A stretch of DNA of 64,000 nt from Nitrobacter sp051535235 (GTDB lineage: Bacteria > Pseudomonadota > Alphaproteobacteria > Rhizobiales > Xanthobacteraceae): contig NZ_JBPPLZ010000007.1 of assembly GCF_051535235.1 (NCBI RefSeq), forward strand, positions 140,099-204,098, given 5' to 3'. Each line of letters begins with the position of its first letter. Within the stretch, counting starts at the first letter, position 1. The position numbers and the translations under genes were made by a program. Positions 25,022-35,724 of the stretch are shown piece by piece. The notes below the pieces were generated by a model. The model saw only the letters and a program-made list of their open reading frames with translations. It ran no database searches and was not told where the DNA came from.

Positions 25022-27115
25022 TCAGTCCGCTGACGCCTGGTCGCGTTTCACCGCCCACAGGGCGAAGGCATAGGCGAGGGCAACCTCATCAAGGCGGTCG
25101 AAGCGGCCGGAGGCGCCACCATGTCCCGCGCCCATGTTGGTTCGCAACAGAACGGGGCCGCCTGACGTCATGGTGGCGCGCAGCCGCGCGATCCATTTCG
25201 CCGGCTCCCAATAGGTGACGCGCGGATCGGTCAGTCCGCCCATGGCGAGGATCGCCGGATAGTCCTTCGCCGCGACGTTCTCGTAAGGCGAATATGACAG
25301 GATGGTGCGGAAGTCCTTGTCGCTTGCAATCGGGTTGCCCCACTCGGGCCATTCCGGCGGGGTCAGCGGCAGCGTGTCGTCGAGCATGGTGTTGAGCACG
25401 TCGACGAACGGCACCTCCGCGACGATGCCGGCGAACAACTCGCCGGCGCGGTTGGCGACCGCGCCCATCAGCATGCCGCCGGCGCTGCCGCCGTGGCCGA
25501 CAATGTTCTTCGCCGACGTATAGTTCGCCGCGATCAGCGCGCGGCCGCAAGCGGCGAAATCGTCAAAACTGTTGGTTTTCTTCTCGCGCTTGCCGTCGAG
25601 ATACCAGCCCCAGCCCTTGTCCGCGCCGCCACGAATGTGGGCAATGGCGTAGACGAAGCCGCGGTCGACCAGCGACAGCCGGTTGGCCGAGAATGACGCC
25701 GGCATCGCAAGACCGTACGAGCCATAGCCGTAGAGCAGCAGCGGCGCGCGGCCGTTGCGCGCAAAATCCTTGCGATGCAGGATCGACACCGGCACCTCGG
25801 CGCCGTCGTCCGCCTTCGCCATGATGCGTGTGGTGGCGTAGTTTGCAGGATCATGTCCCGACGGAATCTCCTGGCGCTTGCGTAGCGTGCGCGCGCGGCT
25901 CGCCATGTCGTAGTCGAACACTTCAGTTGGCGTCGTCATCGACGAGTAGCTGAAGCGCAGGGTGGTGGTGTCGAATTCGTAGCCGCCGTGGGTGTCGAGC
26001 GAATAGGCGGCCTCGTCGAAGGCGATTGCGTGTTCGTCGCCGGTCGCGAGGTCGCGGATCACGATCGACGGCAGCGCGTTGGCGCGTTCGAGCCGCACCA
26101 TGTGGCCGGAATAAACTTCCAGATCGAGCACATAGGTGCCGGGACGATACGGGATCAGGTCGCGCCAGTTCGCACGTTCGGGCGCAGAAAGCGGCGCGGT
26201 CACGACCTTGAAATCGATGGCGCCGTCGGCGTTGGTGAGGATGAAAAGCTCGTCGCCGCGGTCGGCGACGGAATACTGCACGCCGCCCTCGCGCGCCGCG
26301 ATCAGGCGCGGCGGTTCATCGGGCCTGGAGAGATCGATCAGCCGCTGCTCGGAAGTTTCATGATCGCCGCCGGCGATGACGCAGAAGCGGCCGCTGGCAC
26401 TCTCATGAATATGTGTGAACCAGCCTGCGTCTTTCTCCTCGTAAACCAGCACGTCGTCGGATTGCGGCGTGCCGAGCCGGTGGCGATAGACCTGCATCGG
26501 GCGGTGATTATCGTCGAGCTTGACGTAGTAGAAGGCGCGTGAGTCCGCGCTCCATACCACGCCGCCGTCGGTCTCCTCGATGACGTCAGCGAGATCGGCG
26601 CCGCTGTCCCAGTCGCGGGTCCGGATCGTGAAGTACTCCGAACCGCGATCGTCGGCGCTCCACGCTTCAAGGCGATGGTCGGGGGAATGCCTGACATCAC
26701 CGAGCTTGAAGAATTTCTTGCCTCCGGCAAGCGCGTCGCCATCCAGGAGGAAGCGGGCGTCGCCGCCGTCGCGCGGCTGCCGCCCGATCATGCGGTGCTG
26801 GCCGCCCTCGCGGTATTTGGTAAAATAGGCGAAGGGCCCATCGGGCGAGGGGACGGTGGAATCGTCCTCCTTGATGCGGCCGCGCATTTCCGCGACGAGC
26901 TGCTTTTGCAGTGGCTCGGTCGCAGCGAGCAGGGCGCTCGAATAGGCGTTCTCGGCTTCCAGATAGGCGCGGATGTCCGGCGCCAGCAAGGACGGTTCGC
27001 GCAGCACCTGCTGCCAGTTCGCGTCCTTCAGCCAGGCATAGTCGTCGGTCACGGTGATGCCGTGATGGGTGGAGGTGTGCGGCCGGCGTTCGGCCTTGGG
27101 GGGCGTCGATGTCAT
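25022..27115 (-). CDS. ptrB: Oligopeptidase B (S9A serine peptidase)
   Basis: A 697-residue prolyl-oligopeptidase family enzyme. The N-terminal propeller (about residues 70-420) is followed by the alpha/beta-hydrolase domain. The catalytic Ser is in GHGGSAGG (about residue 541), Asp in GGLTDPRV (about 629) and His in GAGHGGASG (about 663). It cleaves short peptides after basic residues, normally in the cytoplasm. The start at 27115 is preferred; 27127 is also in frame. The gene begins directly after an intergenic repeat. Confidence 0.93.
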   Translation of the reverse strand: MTSTPPKAERRPHTSTHHGITVTDDYAWLKDANWQQVLREPSLLAPDIRAYLEAENAYSSALLAATEPLQKQLVAEMRGRIKEDDSTVPSPDGPFAYFTKYREGGQHRMIGRQPRDGGDARFLLDGDALAGGKKFFKLGDVRHSPDHRLEAWSADDRGSEYFTIRTRDWDSGADLADVIEETDGGVVWSADSRAFYYVKLDDNHRPMQVYRHRLGTPQSDDVLVYEEKDAGWFTHIHESASGRFCVIAGGDHETSEQRLIDLSRPDEPPRLIAAREGGVQYSVADRGDELFILTNADGAIDFKVVTAPLSAPERANWRDLIPYRPGTYVLDLEVYSGHMVRLERANALPSIVIRDLATGDEHAIAFDEAAYSLDTHGGYEFDTTTLRFSYSSMTTPTEVFDYDMASRARTLRKRQEIPSGHDPANYATTRIMAKADDGAEVPVSILHRKDFARNGRAPLLLYGYGSYGLAMPASFSANRLSLVDRGFVYAIAHIRGGADKGWGWYLDGKREKKTNSFDDFAACGRALIAANYTSAKNIVGHGGSAGGMLMGAVANRAGELFAGIVAEVPFVDVLNTMLDDTLPLTPPEWPEWGNPIASDKDFRTILSYSPYENVAAKDYPAILAMGGLTDPRVTYWEPAKWIARLRATMTSGGPVLLRTNMGAGHGGASGRFDRLDEVALAYAFALWAVKRDQASAD

Positions 27116-27127
27116 GATGCTGTTCAT

Positions 27128-27190
27128 AGAGCGTTTTCGAGCGAAGTGGAATCCGGTTCGCGTGAAGAAAACGCGTCAAATCAAAAAGCT
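27128..27190. repeat. Intergenic repeat, GCGTTTTCGAGCGAAG family
   Basis: Contains GCGTTTTCGAGCGAAGTGG, then CCGGTTCGCGTGAAGAAAAC, then GCGTCAAATCAAAAAGC. It abuts the start of the oligopeptidase gene. Confidence 0.7.
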
Positions 27191-27352
27191 GGAGTCCTTC
27201 ACCGTTTCCGTGAAATGGTGAAGACTCCAGGAGGGCTGAACCGCGGCGGCAAGCGATTGCCGGCGTATCCTGACAGCGGGATGCCGGTGGCGGCACTGGC
27301 CGTGACGCGGTATGATCCGGCTTCGCGAGGGGCTGAGCCGGAGACGAGCCTC

Positions 27353-27619
27353 ATGTGCCGTAACATCAAGACGCTGTTCAATTTCGAACCGCCGGCAACG
27401 GACGAGGAGATTCATGCCTCGGCCTTGCAATTCGTGCGCAAGCTTTCAGGCTTCAACAAGCCGTCGGCGGCGAACAAAGCGGCGTTCGATCGCGCCGTCC
27501 ATGACGTCGCGCACGCCGCGCATCATCTGCTGGCGTCGCTGCACACGCAGGCGCCTGCGCGCGACCGCGCGGTGGAAGCGGAGAAGGCACGTGAACGCAG
27601 CCGGACGCGGTTCGGCTGA
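27353..27619 (+). CDS. DUF2277 family protein
   Basis: An 88-residue cytoplasmic protein whose start MCRNIKTLFNFEPPATDEEI is the hallmark of DUF2277. The rest is helical and contains HDVAHAAHHLL. The function is unknown. ATG 27353 was chosen on the conserved N-terminus; the same frame is open far upstream but overlaps the oligopeptidase gene antisense. The next gene on the same strand starts 38 bp after its stop. Confidence 0.9.
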   Translation: MCRNIKTLFNFEPPATDEEIHASALQFVRKLSGFNKPSAANKAAFDRAVHDVAHAAHHLLASLHTQAPARDRAVEAEKARERSRTRFG

Positions 27620-27657
27620 TCGTGCCGGCGCTTAATGGCGATAACGAAGGGTGCAAG

Positions 27658-28098
27658 ATGAAATACCTGAATTGTCTTGTCGGCGCGCTCTGTCTGGCCG
27701 GACTGCTTTGCCCGGCAATGCCGTCTTCGGCCCGCGCCGCGACGTCGGAACGGTTCGGCATGGGCGGCTGGATCAAGGACTTTCAACCGGAAATCGACCG
27801 CGTCAACGCCACGGGCGAACTGTTCCGTATCGAGGGACACTGCCAGTCGAACTGCACGCTGTTCCTCGGCGTACGGAATGTCTGCGTCGAGCGTAGCGCG
27901 CGACTTCTGTTTCATTCGGGGCATGATCGCCAGCGGCGGATCAACGCTGCATCGACGCGGCGCATGCTGAATGCCTATAATCCGAAACTGCGTCAGTATG
28001 TGATGGACCACCACTACATGGACACGCTGGAATTCCACGCCATCTCCGGCGCGGATATCATCGACAAGTTCGGCTATCGGGAATGTCCGCGCCGGTAG
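27658..28098 (+). CDS. Secreted protein of unknown function
   Basis: A 146-residue protein with a signal peptide (MKYLNCLVGALCLAGLLCPA, cleaved near ARAAT). The middle has GHCQSNCTLFLGVRNVCVE followed by ARLLFHSGHD. This order resembles the C-x3-C ... FH pattern of the ClpP/crotonase-like periplasmic proteins of COG3904, which is inference only. The C-terminus is helical and polar. It is likely co-transcribed with the DUF2277 gene. Confidence 0.65.
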   Translation: MKYLNCLVGALCLAGLLCPAMPSSARAATSERFGMGGWIKDFQPEIDRVNATGELFRIEGHCQSNCTLFLGVRNVCVERSARLLFHSGHDRQRRINAASTRRMLNAYNPKLRQYVMDHHYMDTLEFHAISGADIIDKFGYRECPRR

Positions 28099-28130
28099 AG
28101 GCTCCCCAACATCGCGCCGCCCGCCAACCG

Positions 28131-28385
28131 TCAGCCGTGATCGGGCACATCCAACCCCATGGCTTCATATTGCCGGATCTTGTTGCGCAGCGTGCGCACC
28201 GATACGCCGAGAACCCTTGCGGCGCGCGTGCGGTTGCCGTCGCAACGCGCAAGCGTCTGCAACACAAGCTCCCGTTCGACTTCGGTGACCGTGGCGCCGA
28301 CCAACAGCGGAATCACCGCATCCGGCGTGAGCGCAGCTTGAGCCTGCTGCGGACGTTGCGCGCCGGATTGCAAATCCTGGGTCAT
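28131..28385 (-). CDS. Fis-type HTH DNA-binding protein
   Basis: An 84-residue protein with a disordered N-terminal half and a C-terminal Fis/HTH_8 helix-turn-helix (ELVLQTLARCDGNRTRAARV, then LGVSVRTLRNKI). This is the DNA-binding end of NtrC-type activators without the receiver or AAA+ domain. GGGAGGGA is a strong ribosome site before ATG 28385. It may act as an independent nucleoid or promoter-binding factor; a partner is not evident. The gene converges with the secreted protein gene. Confidence 0.82.
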   Translation of the reverse strand: MTQDLQSGAQRPQQAQAALTPDAVIPLLVGATVTEVERELVLQTLARCDGNRTRAARVLGVSVRTLRNKIRQYEAMGLDVPDHG

Positions 28386-28881
28386 CAGTCCCTCCCGAAG
28401 CTGCTTCCATTTCCGAGGAAGCCGACTGGATTGAGACCCCCATCCCCGGCCATATGGCTAATGATATGGTTACCAGATTCTTAACAATTGATGTGATCGC
28501 GGGGCAAGCTGAAAAACAAGGGAAATTGCTCGATTTTGACCGCGAGAAATGCGCGTAACAGTAGAATGTGATGCGCAAAACGGAATTTAACGCGAATTGT
28601 GTTTCCGTTCATCGCAAGCACCGATTGCGGCCTCATGCAGAGGCGAATCGCTGTCCCGGTCGAAGGCAGCGCAACGCACGTCACGGTCTATCTCCCGGCC
28701 GCCATCGCCGTTACGAAACCGGACAGCACCGCGCAGCGGCTGTGACGCTGTCGCTGCGATCGCGAATGGTCTCGCGAAACGTGGATGCGCCGATGCCGGC
28801 GATTGCGCTTGCCGCGTTCGCTCCTTACGCTTGCGAGCCATCCGAATCATGTTCTTCCTTCGAACTCCGGAGAATGCTCCC
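28386..28881. other. Intergenic region without supported gene
   Basis: This 496-bp stretch lies between the divergent HTH gene and the secreted-protein gene at 28882. It is AT-richer near 28440-28600. Short open frames here do not look like protein. It presumably holds the promoters of both genes. Confidence 0.3.
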
Positions 28882-29316
28882 ATGCCGTCAACATCCCGGC
28901 TTCGCGCCGTTATGATCGCGCTGGTCGTCTGCCTTGGCCTGTGCTCCACAGCCCGCGCCGACAGCGGCACGGTGACGCTGACGATCTATAAAGGCGGCTG
29001 GATCATCGGCGCGTCCGGCGGCGGCGGCACGCTCACCTTTCACGGCCGACGCTATCCGCTCTCGATCGGCGGCCTGGACTATGGCCTGGTGTTCGGAGGA
29101 TCGAAGACCGTGCTGCACGGCCGCGTCAGCCGCATCAATCGTCCTTCGGATGTCGCCGGCGTTTATGGAGCAGCCGGCGCTGGCCTTGCCATCGGCGGCG
29201 GCGCCCGCGCCATCGTGCTGAGCAACCAGAAGGGCGCGGTGCTGGAACTGTCCGGCCGCCAGTTCGGCCTGATGGCCAACGCCGATCTCTCCGGGCTTGC
29301 GATCACGATGCGATAG
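28882..29316 (+). CDS. Secreted protein, DUF1134-like
   Basis: A 144-residue protein with a signal peptide (cleaved near TARADSG) and a beta- and glycine-rich mature part: VTLTIYKGGWIIGASGGGGT, GGLDYGLVFGGSKTVLHGRV and GAGLAIGGGARAIVLSNQKG. The pattern resembles the envelope-integrity DUF1134/EipA group, but I cannot confirm this. GGAGA precedes the ATG at 28882. It is probably periplasmic. Longer in-frame starts upstream are not convincing. Confidence 0.6.
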   Translation: MPSTSRLRAVMIALVVCLGLCSTARADSGTVTLTIYKGGWIIGASGGGGTLTFHGRRYPLSIGGLDYGLVFGGSKTVLHGRVSRINRPSDVAGVYGAAGAGLAIGGGARAIVLSNQKGAVLELSGRQFGLMANADLSGLAITMR

Positions 29317-29376
29317 CGACGCGGGCGCGCGTCAACACATAGGGCGACGCGCCGGCGCGGAACGCTCGCGGTCGGC

Positions 29377-30324
29377 TCAGATGGTGACGCCGCGGTTATA
29401 GCTCTCGATCAACTGGTTGTAGTCGCGGAGCAGCCGCGGCGGCGAGCCCTCGACCATCCAGCCGCCGCCGCCACCGAGCATCATGCGGTCGCCCTGGCTG
29501 TAGGGCACCTTGTCGCGGATGCGGCGCATCAGTTGCTTCGCCGAAGTGAGATATGACTTGGCGTTGTTCATGAAGAACGAGCCGAGTTTCGCGTCGCCGT
29601 TCTTGCCCGAGGCCTCTTCGGCCGCCTTCACCGCGGCCTCATAGTCCCCCAGCGCCGTCGTGATCGACGCGATGTCCGGCTTGTCGGTATCCTCCGCGCG
29701 CAGCAAGCGTTTGGCGTGGATCATCAGCGCCTCGACGTGATAGCGTACCTTGCGGCCTTCCTTCGCCTCGATCGCGGCGAGTTGCTCCGCCGCCTGCCTG
29801 TCCTTGATGGCCTCGACGCCGGCGCGCAGCTTCTTGTCGGCGCTCGCGAATGCGTCCCACGCCGCGACCAGGCGCGGATGCAGCGCCTTGCCCTTGGCCA
29901 TCTTGTCGTCCTTGTAGTTCTCCTGCTCGTAATACTCGTCGGCCTCTTTCAGCAGCGGCTCGAGCTTGCCGACAGCTTCGGCGTAGGCGGAAGCAGCGGC
30001 CTCGAGATCGGCATCGCGCGGCTCGAGCGCATTGGCCTTCTCGACGCTCTTTTTGCAATCCGACGTGTCGTAGATGGTGTAGGTGCCATAGATGATGCGC
30101 TCCTTGCCGGTCGGCCCGGTTTTCTTCGCCCATGAGAAGTAACGGTTGCGGGACTCATACGACCGCTCCGACAGACGATTGATGCAGCCGACATAGGCGT
30201 TGAGCTTTTCGATGAGTTGCGAGGGCGGCGGGGAGGAGGACGTCTTGTCTTGCGCAGTGGCGGACGCGAGAGAAAGGCCGAAGGCTGCGGCGGACAACAG
30301 AGCAATCGCCCGAAACGGCGTCAT
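29377..30324 (-). CDS. DUF3829 (YiiG-like) exported protein
   Basis: A 315-residue protein with a signal peptide (cleaved near ATAQD) and an all-helical mature part. It starts LIEKLNAYVGCINRLSERSY, and this N-terminal pattern with repeated acidic/lysine helices matches DUF3829. No lipobox Cys is seen. AGGAAAGAAG precedes ATG 30324. The function is unknown; it is likely periplasmic. Confidence 0.75.
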   Translation of the reverse strand: MTPFRAIALLSAAAFGLSLASATAQDKTSSSPPPSQLIEKLNAYVGCINRLSERSYESRNRYFSWAKKTGPTGKERIIYGTYTIYDTSDCKKSVEKANALEPRDADLEAAASAYAEAVGKLEPLLKEADEYYEQENYKDDKMAKGKALHPRLVAAWDAFASADKKLRAGVEAIKDRQAAEQLAAIEAKEGRKVRYHVEALMIHAKRLLRAEDTDKPDIASITTALGDYEAAVKAAEEASGKNGDAKLGSFFMNNAKSYLTSAKQLMRRIRDKVPYSQGDRMMLGGGGGWMVEGSPPRLLRDYNQLIESYNRGVTI

Positions 30325-30497
30325 GGCTTCTTTCCTCGCGATGCTGACGATCCCAGCGTTTGTCGCGGCAGATTGCAAAAGGTTCGCGCTTGTTGCAAGC
30401 GCGGGGAACGTCTCCGTCAGTTGTTAGCCTTCTGGGCAAGTGGCCGCATGAGCGAGCGACATGCGGATTGTCAACTGTCAACTCAGTCCCGGATCGC

Positions 30498-31091
30498 CTA
30501 TCCGCGTCCCGGATTGCCGCGCCGATTGACGAGCCGCCGAAGGGGCGCATCCAACGAATTCAGCACGAAGCCGAGCAGCGCCCATTTCGGCTCGACGAGG
30601 CTGATGAGAACGGCGACGACGGCAGAGGCGATCAGCATGCTCAGGCCGATGCGGTCTTCGATCTTGTGCGTTTCCGATGTGCGGTGTTCGGACAACGTGA
30701 CCATGCGTGCCGCCACAAGCGCGAAGGCCACGGTGTTCGCCGCATAGAACCAGACGGCAGGCGCCAGCGTCGGGTAGCGGCCGATCAGCATCGTCGTGAA
30801 CGGCACCAGCGTAATCAGCAGAAGATGCAGCATCGCCCATTTGGTATAGGCCTCGCTGACCTCCTCGCCGCGCGGCGCCAGCTTCACCATGCCGGTCCAG
30901 CGCAGCGCCAGCACATAGAAACTGATGACATAGACCAGCAGCTGGCTGCCGAGCTCGACGATGCGATGCAGCAGGTCCGCGGCGCTCTGCGGCTGGAATG
31001 TTTCCGGCAGCCTCAGGTCGATCACCAGCAGCGTCATCGCGACGCTGAACACGCCGTCGGTCAGCGCATCGAGGCGGGATTTGGGGATCAT
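30498..31091 (-). CDS. TMEM175 family (DUF1211) membrane protein
   Basis: A 197-residue protein with about six membrane segments. The first segment SRLDALTDGVFSVAMTLLVI contains the family signature (normally R-x3-FSDG-x3-I-x3-LLV-x-D). Bacterial members are potassium-selective channels. Here the initial Arg and Asp are kept while the Phe is Leu. The gene is followed by a minus-strand gap and lies just downstream of the mug-like gene (6 bp). Confidence 0.85.
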   Translation of the reverse strand: MIPKSRLDALTDGVFSVAMTLLVIDLRLPETFQPQSAADLLHRIVELGSQLLVYVISFYVLALRWTGMVKLAPRGEEVSEAYTKWAMLHLLLITLVPFTTMLIGRYPTLAPAVWFYAANTVAFALVAARMVTLSEHRTSETHKIEDRIGLSMLIASAVVAVLISLVEPKWALLGFVLNSLDAPLRRLVNRRGNPGRG

Positions 31092-31097
31092 GAAGAC

Positions 31098-31606
31098 TTA
31101 CATCTTAATCCAATGGGCAAGCTCATGCCAGGGTGCCGCGCTCCAATGACCTGATGCGGCTCCAGAAGTCGAGGTTAAAACAAAAATTTCAGGAAAGCCT
31201 GTTGCGGAGGCGGGTTGGCGACCTAACGAAATTTGATGGGTGCGGCATCCAAGAAACACGCTGGCAGCTTTCTTGCTGGTGAACGCAATACTTTTTGGAC
31301 GATACTGTCCGATTTTTTGACGAAAGGAATCTACATCAAATTGTTCGCTTGCGAGGTGATGATCGGAGCCAGCATCAATCTTGCATAGGTCGGTTAAACC
31401 GATTCCGAGTGGACGCAGTTGCTGATACTCACTCGGTTTGAACTGGCGAGGGGTAATGCCCACCTCATATAACGTGTTCCAGAATTTATTACGTGGATGC
31501 GCGTAATAATGCCCCGCAGCCGCCGAGACGGTACTTGCAGCGGCTCCGACAAAAATCGTTTTCAAATTTTCTTGCAGTAAGTCTGGAAGCTTATCCGAAG
31601 GGGTCA

Positions 31607-31607
<1 letters not shown>
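31098..31607 (-). CDS. Mug-type mismatch/uracil DNA glycosylase family protein
   Basis: A 169-residue member of the Mug/TDG branch of the uracil-DNA glycosylase superfamily. IFVGAAASTVSAAAGHYYAH corresponds to the motif-1 region and VLTSTSGAASGHW to motif 2. The classical GINPG Asn is absent, so the activity may differ from E. coli Mug. HPRNKFWNTLYEVGITPRQF is strongly conserved-looking. The gene is visibly AT-richer than its neighbours. Its ATG shares one base with the thiC stop (TGATG), so translation is coupled to the thiamine operon. It is probably a recent acquisition. Confidence 0.8.
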
Positions 31608-33571
<1,964 letters not shown>

Positions 33572-33596
33572 GGCGTTTCTCCGGTTCGAGACGAGT

Positions 33597-33983
33597 TCAA
33601 TGCAAATAGCCGAGAAGACTGAAGACGATGCCGATCGCGAGCCAGATCAGCCCGGCGATCATCGCCATGGCGGGTTGGTGCAGGAACGCGCGCCCGCCCG
33701 CATAAAGGAATGGCGGCTCGATGATGCGGATCGCACCGGCGAAAACCAGCAGCCAGCCGAACAGCGTCACGATCACGCGCCAGTCCGACGTCCAGACATT
33801 GTGGGTCAGCACGATGGCGAGGCCGCCAAGCATCACCATCAGCCCGCCGAGGAACATCAGCCCGCGGCTGGCCAAAAACTCCTCGGCCATCGCATGAAAA
33901 CTCTGCCGGTTGAGCAGCACGGCAAGACCGGCCGTGATCATGACCGGGCCGATCAGCCGCGCGATAAAGACGGACGTCTGCAT
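33597..33983 (-). CDS. Small membrane protein in thi operon
   Basis: A 128-residue protein with four membrane segments (about residues 8-28, 42-62, 68-88 and 105-125). A conserved-looking loop HNVWTSDWRVIVTLFGWLL and an IIEPPFLYAGGRAF segment are visible. It starts 10 bp after thiE and ends 26 bp before thiC, so it belongs to the thiamine transcript. I know no assigned function; a role in precursor movement is only a guess. Confidence 0.75.
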   Translation of the reverse strand: MQTSVFIARLIGPVMITAGLAVLLNRQSFHAMAEEFLASRGLMFLGGLMVMLGGLAIVLTHNVWTSDWRVIVTLFGWLLVFAGAIRIIEPPFLYAGGRAFLHQPAMAMIAGLIWLAIGIVFSLLGYLH

Positions 33984-33992
33984 GACGGCACC

Positions 33993-34601
33993 TCATGCGG
34001 CCTCGGTGACCTGTTCGAGCCACGCTTTCACCCGCGCGTCGGGATCGGGATTCTGCGTCACATCGCTGACCACGGCGATCGAGTCGGCGCCGGCGGCGAA
34101 AATTTCCGTCGCCTGTTCGAGCTTGATGCCGCCGATCGCGACCAGCGGAATATTGCCGACGCGCTTTTTCCATTCGGCGATTTTTGGAATGCCCTGCGGC
34201 GCGAAGCGCATTGATTTCAGCGTGGTCGGAAAAATCGGGCCGAGCGCGACGTAGTCTGGTTCGGCCGCCAGCGCGGTTTCGAGCTCGGCTTCGTCGTGGG
34301 TGGAAAGGCCGAGCGTCAGCCCAGCTTTGCGAATCTCGCCGACGTCCGCCTCCGCGAGATCTTCCTGGCCGAGATGGACATGCTCCGCGCCGGCGACGAT
34401 CGCCGCGCGCCAGTAGTCGTTGATCACGAGCCGCGTCGGCGTGCCCTTGACGATCTCCAGCGCGTCGCTGACGAGCTGCAGCGCCTCGCCGTCGTTGAGG
34501 TCTTTCGCGCGCAACTGGACCGTGCCGACGCCGAGTCCGGCCAGGCGACGCACCCAGTCCAGCGTATCGACGACGGGATAGAACCGATCAGGATACGGCA
34601 T
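33993..34601 (-). CDS. thiE: Thiamine phosphate synthase ThiE
   Basis: A 202-residue TIM-barrel enzyme that joins HMP-pyrophosphate and the thiazole phosphate to make thiamine phosphate. TVQLRAKDL, VINDYWRAAIVAGAEHVHLG and YVALGPIFPTTLK carry the conserved phosphate-binding residues, and GGIKLEQATEIFAAGADSIA closes the barrel. Its start overlaps the thiG stop by 14 bases, indicating coupling. Confidence 0.96.
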   Translation of the reverse strand: MPYPDRFYPVVDTLDWVRRLAGLGVGTVQLRAKDLNDGEALQLVSDALEIVKGTPTRLVINDYWRAAIVAGAEHVHLGQEDLAEADVGEIRKAGLTLGLSTHDEAELETALAAEPDYVALGPIFPTTLKSMRFAPQGIPKIAEWKKRVGNIPLVAIGGIKLEQATEIFAAGADSIAVVSDVTQNPDPDARVKAWLEQVTEAA

Positions 34602-35370
34602 GCCAGAACGGTGTCCCTACCACAGGCGTTGACGGGGAGGCGAAATCGCGGGCCTCCATCAGGCCCGCTTCATGAGCGCTGCGGCCGGCTTCGACCGCGA
34701 GCTTGAATGCGCCGGCCATCGCCACGGGATCGGCGGCCTTGGCCACGGCGGTGTTCAAGAGCACCGCGTCGTAGCCGAGTTCGAGAGCGTGCGCCGCGTG
34801 TGAGGGGGCGCCGATGCCGGCATCGACGACGAGCGTGATATCGGGCAGCCGCTCGCGCAGCAGCCGCAAGGCGTCGCGATTGGTGATGCCTTTGGCGCTG
34901 CCGATCGGCGCGGCCCATGGCATCACAACCTTGCAGCCGGCATCGACCAGCCGCATGGCGACGCTCAGGTCCCCGGTGCAGTAGGGGAACACCTCGAAAC
35001 CGTCCTTGATCAGGATCGACGCGGCTTCGACCAGGCCGACGACGTCGGGCTGCAGCGTGTCGTTGTCGGCGATCACCTCGAGCTTGATCCACGGCGTGCC
35101 GAACAGCTCGCGCGCGAGTTTCGCCGTGGTGACGGCTTCGCGCACGCTGCGACACCCGGCGGTGTTCGGCAACACGGTGACGTCGAGTTCGCGGATCAGC
35201 GACCAGAATGCGTCGCCGGTCTTGCCGCCCGCGGTCTCCCGCCGCAGCGACACCGTGACGATCTGACTGCCGGCGGCGCGGATCGCGTCCTGCATGATCT
35301 TCGGCGACGGATACAGCGCGGTGCCGACCAGCAGGCGGGAGGAAAACGACTTGCCGTAGAAGTTGACCAT
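34588..35370 (-). CDS. thiG: Thiazole synthase ThiG
   Basis: A 260-residue TIM-barrel enzyme making the thiazole phosphate of thiamine from deoxyxylulose phosphate, dehydroglycine and ThiS-thiocarboxylate. The Schiff-base lysine lies in PWIKLEVIAD. Conserved blocks are LPNTAGCRSVREAV, CTGDLSVAMRLVDAGCKVVM and VDAGIGAPSHAAHALELGYD. A palindromic repeat sits between it and thiS. Confidence 0.97.
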   Translation of the reverse strand: MVNFYGKSFSSRLLVGTALYPSPKIMQDAIRAAGSQIVTVSLRRETAGGKTGDAFWSLIRELDVTVLPNTAGCRSVREAVTTAKLARELFGTPWIKLEVIADNDTLQPDVVGLVEAASILIKDGFEVFPYCTGDLSVAMRLVDAGCKVVMPWAAPIGSAKGITNRDALRLLRERLPDITLVVDAGIGAPSHAAHALELGYDAVLLNTAVAKAADPVAMAGAFKLAVEAGRSAHEAGLMEARDFASPSTPVVGTPFWHAVS

Positions 35371-35381
35371 TCAAATCTCCC

Positions 35382-35489
35382 CGTCATTCCGGGGCGTGCC
35401 GAAGGCGCGAACCCGGAATCCAGTTGCGCCGGTTGCAGAAGTGTCCGGATTCCGGGTTCGCTCGCTGCGCGAGCACCCCGGAACGACGT
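35382..35489. repeat. Palindromic repeat within the thi operon
   Basis: CGTCATTCCGGGG at the left end pairs with CCCCGGAACGACG at the right, and GAACCCGGAATCC pairs with GGATTCCGGGTTC inside. It forms a long hairpin in the 152-bp gap between thiS and thiG, transcribed with both. It is a common intergenic element of this bacterial group. Confidence 0.85.
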
Positions 35490-35522
35490 CAAGTATTGTT
35501 GCGAGAGCAAACAAGTCCATCG

Positions 35523-35720
35523 TCACCCTCCCTGCCGCGGCGTGATGATCTCGATCTCGTCGCCGCTTTTCAGAATCGCGTCCTCCCATCGGCTTTTCGG
35601 CAGCACTTCGAAATTGACGGCGATCGCGACGTGCGTGCCCTCATAGGCAAGTTCGTTCAGCAGCGCATCGACTGTCTGCGCCGCGATCTCCCGCCGTTCG
35701 CCATTGACGGTCACTTGCAT
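35523..35720 (-). CDS. thiS: Sulfur carrier protein ThiS
   Basis: A 65-residue ubiquitin-fold sulfur carrier ending in the required Gly-Gly (ITPRQGG). The C-terminal glycine is adenylated and thiocarboxylated and then donates sulfur to ThiG. It lies 4 bp after thiO. No thiF is present in the window. Confidence 0.95.
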   Translation of the reverse strand: MQVTVNGERREIAAQTVDALLNELAYEGTHVAIAVNFEVLPKSRWEDAILKSGDEIEIITPRQGG

Positions 35721-35724
35721 GACG

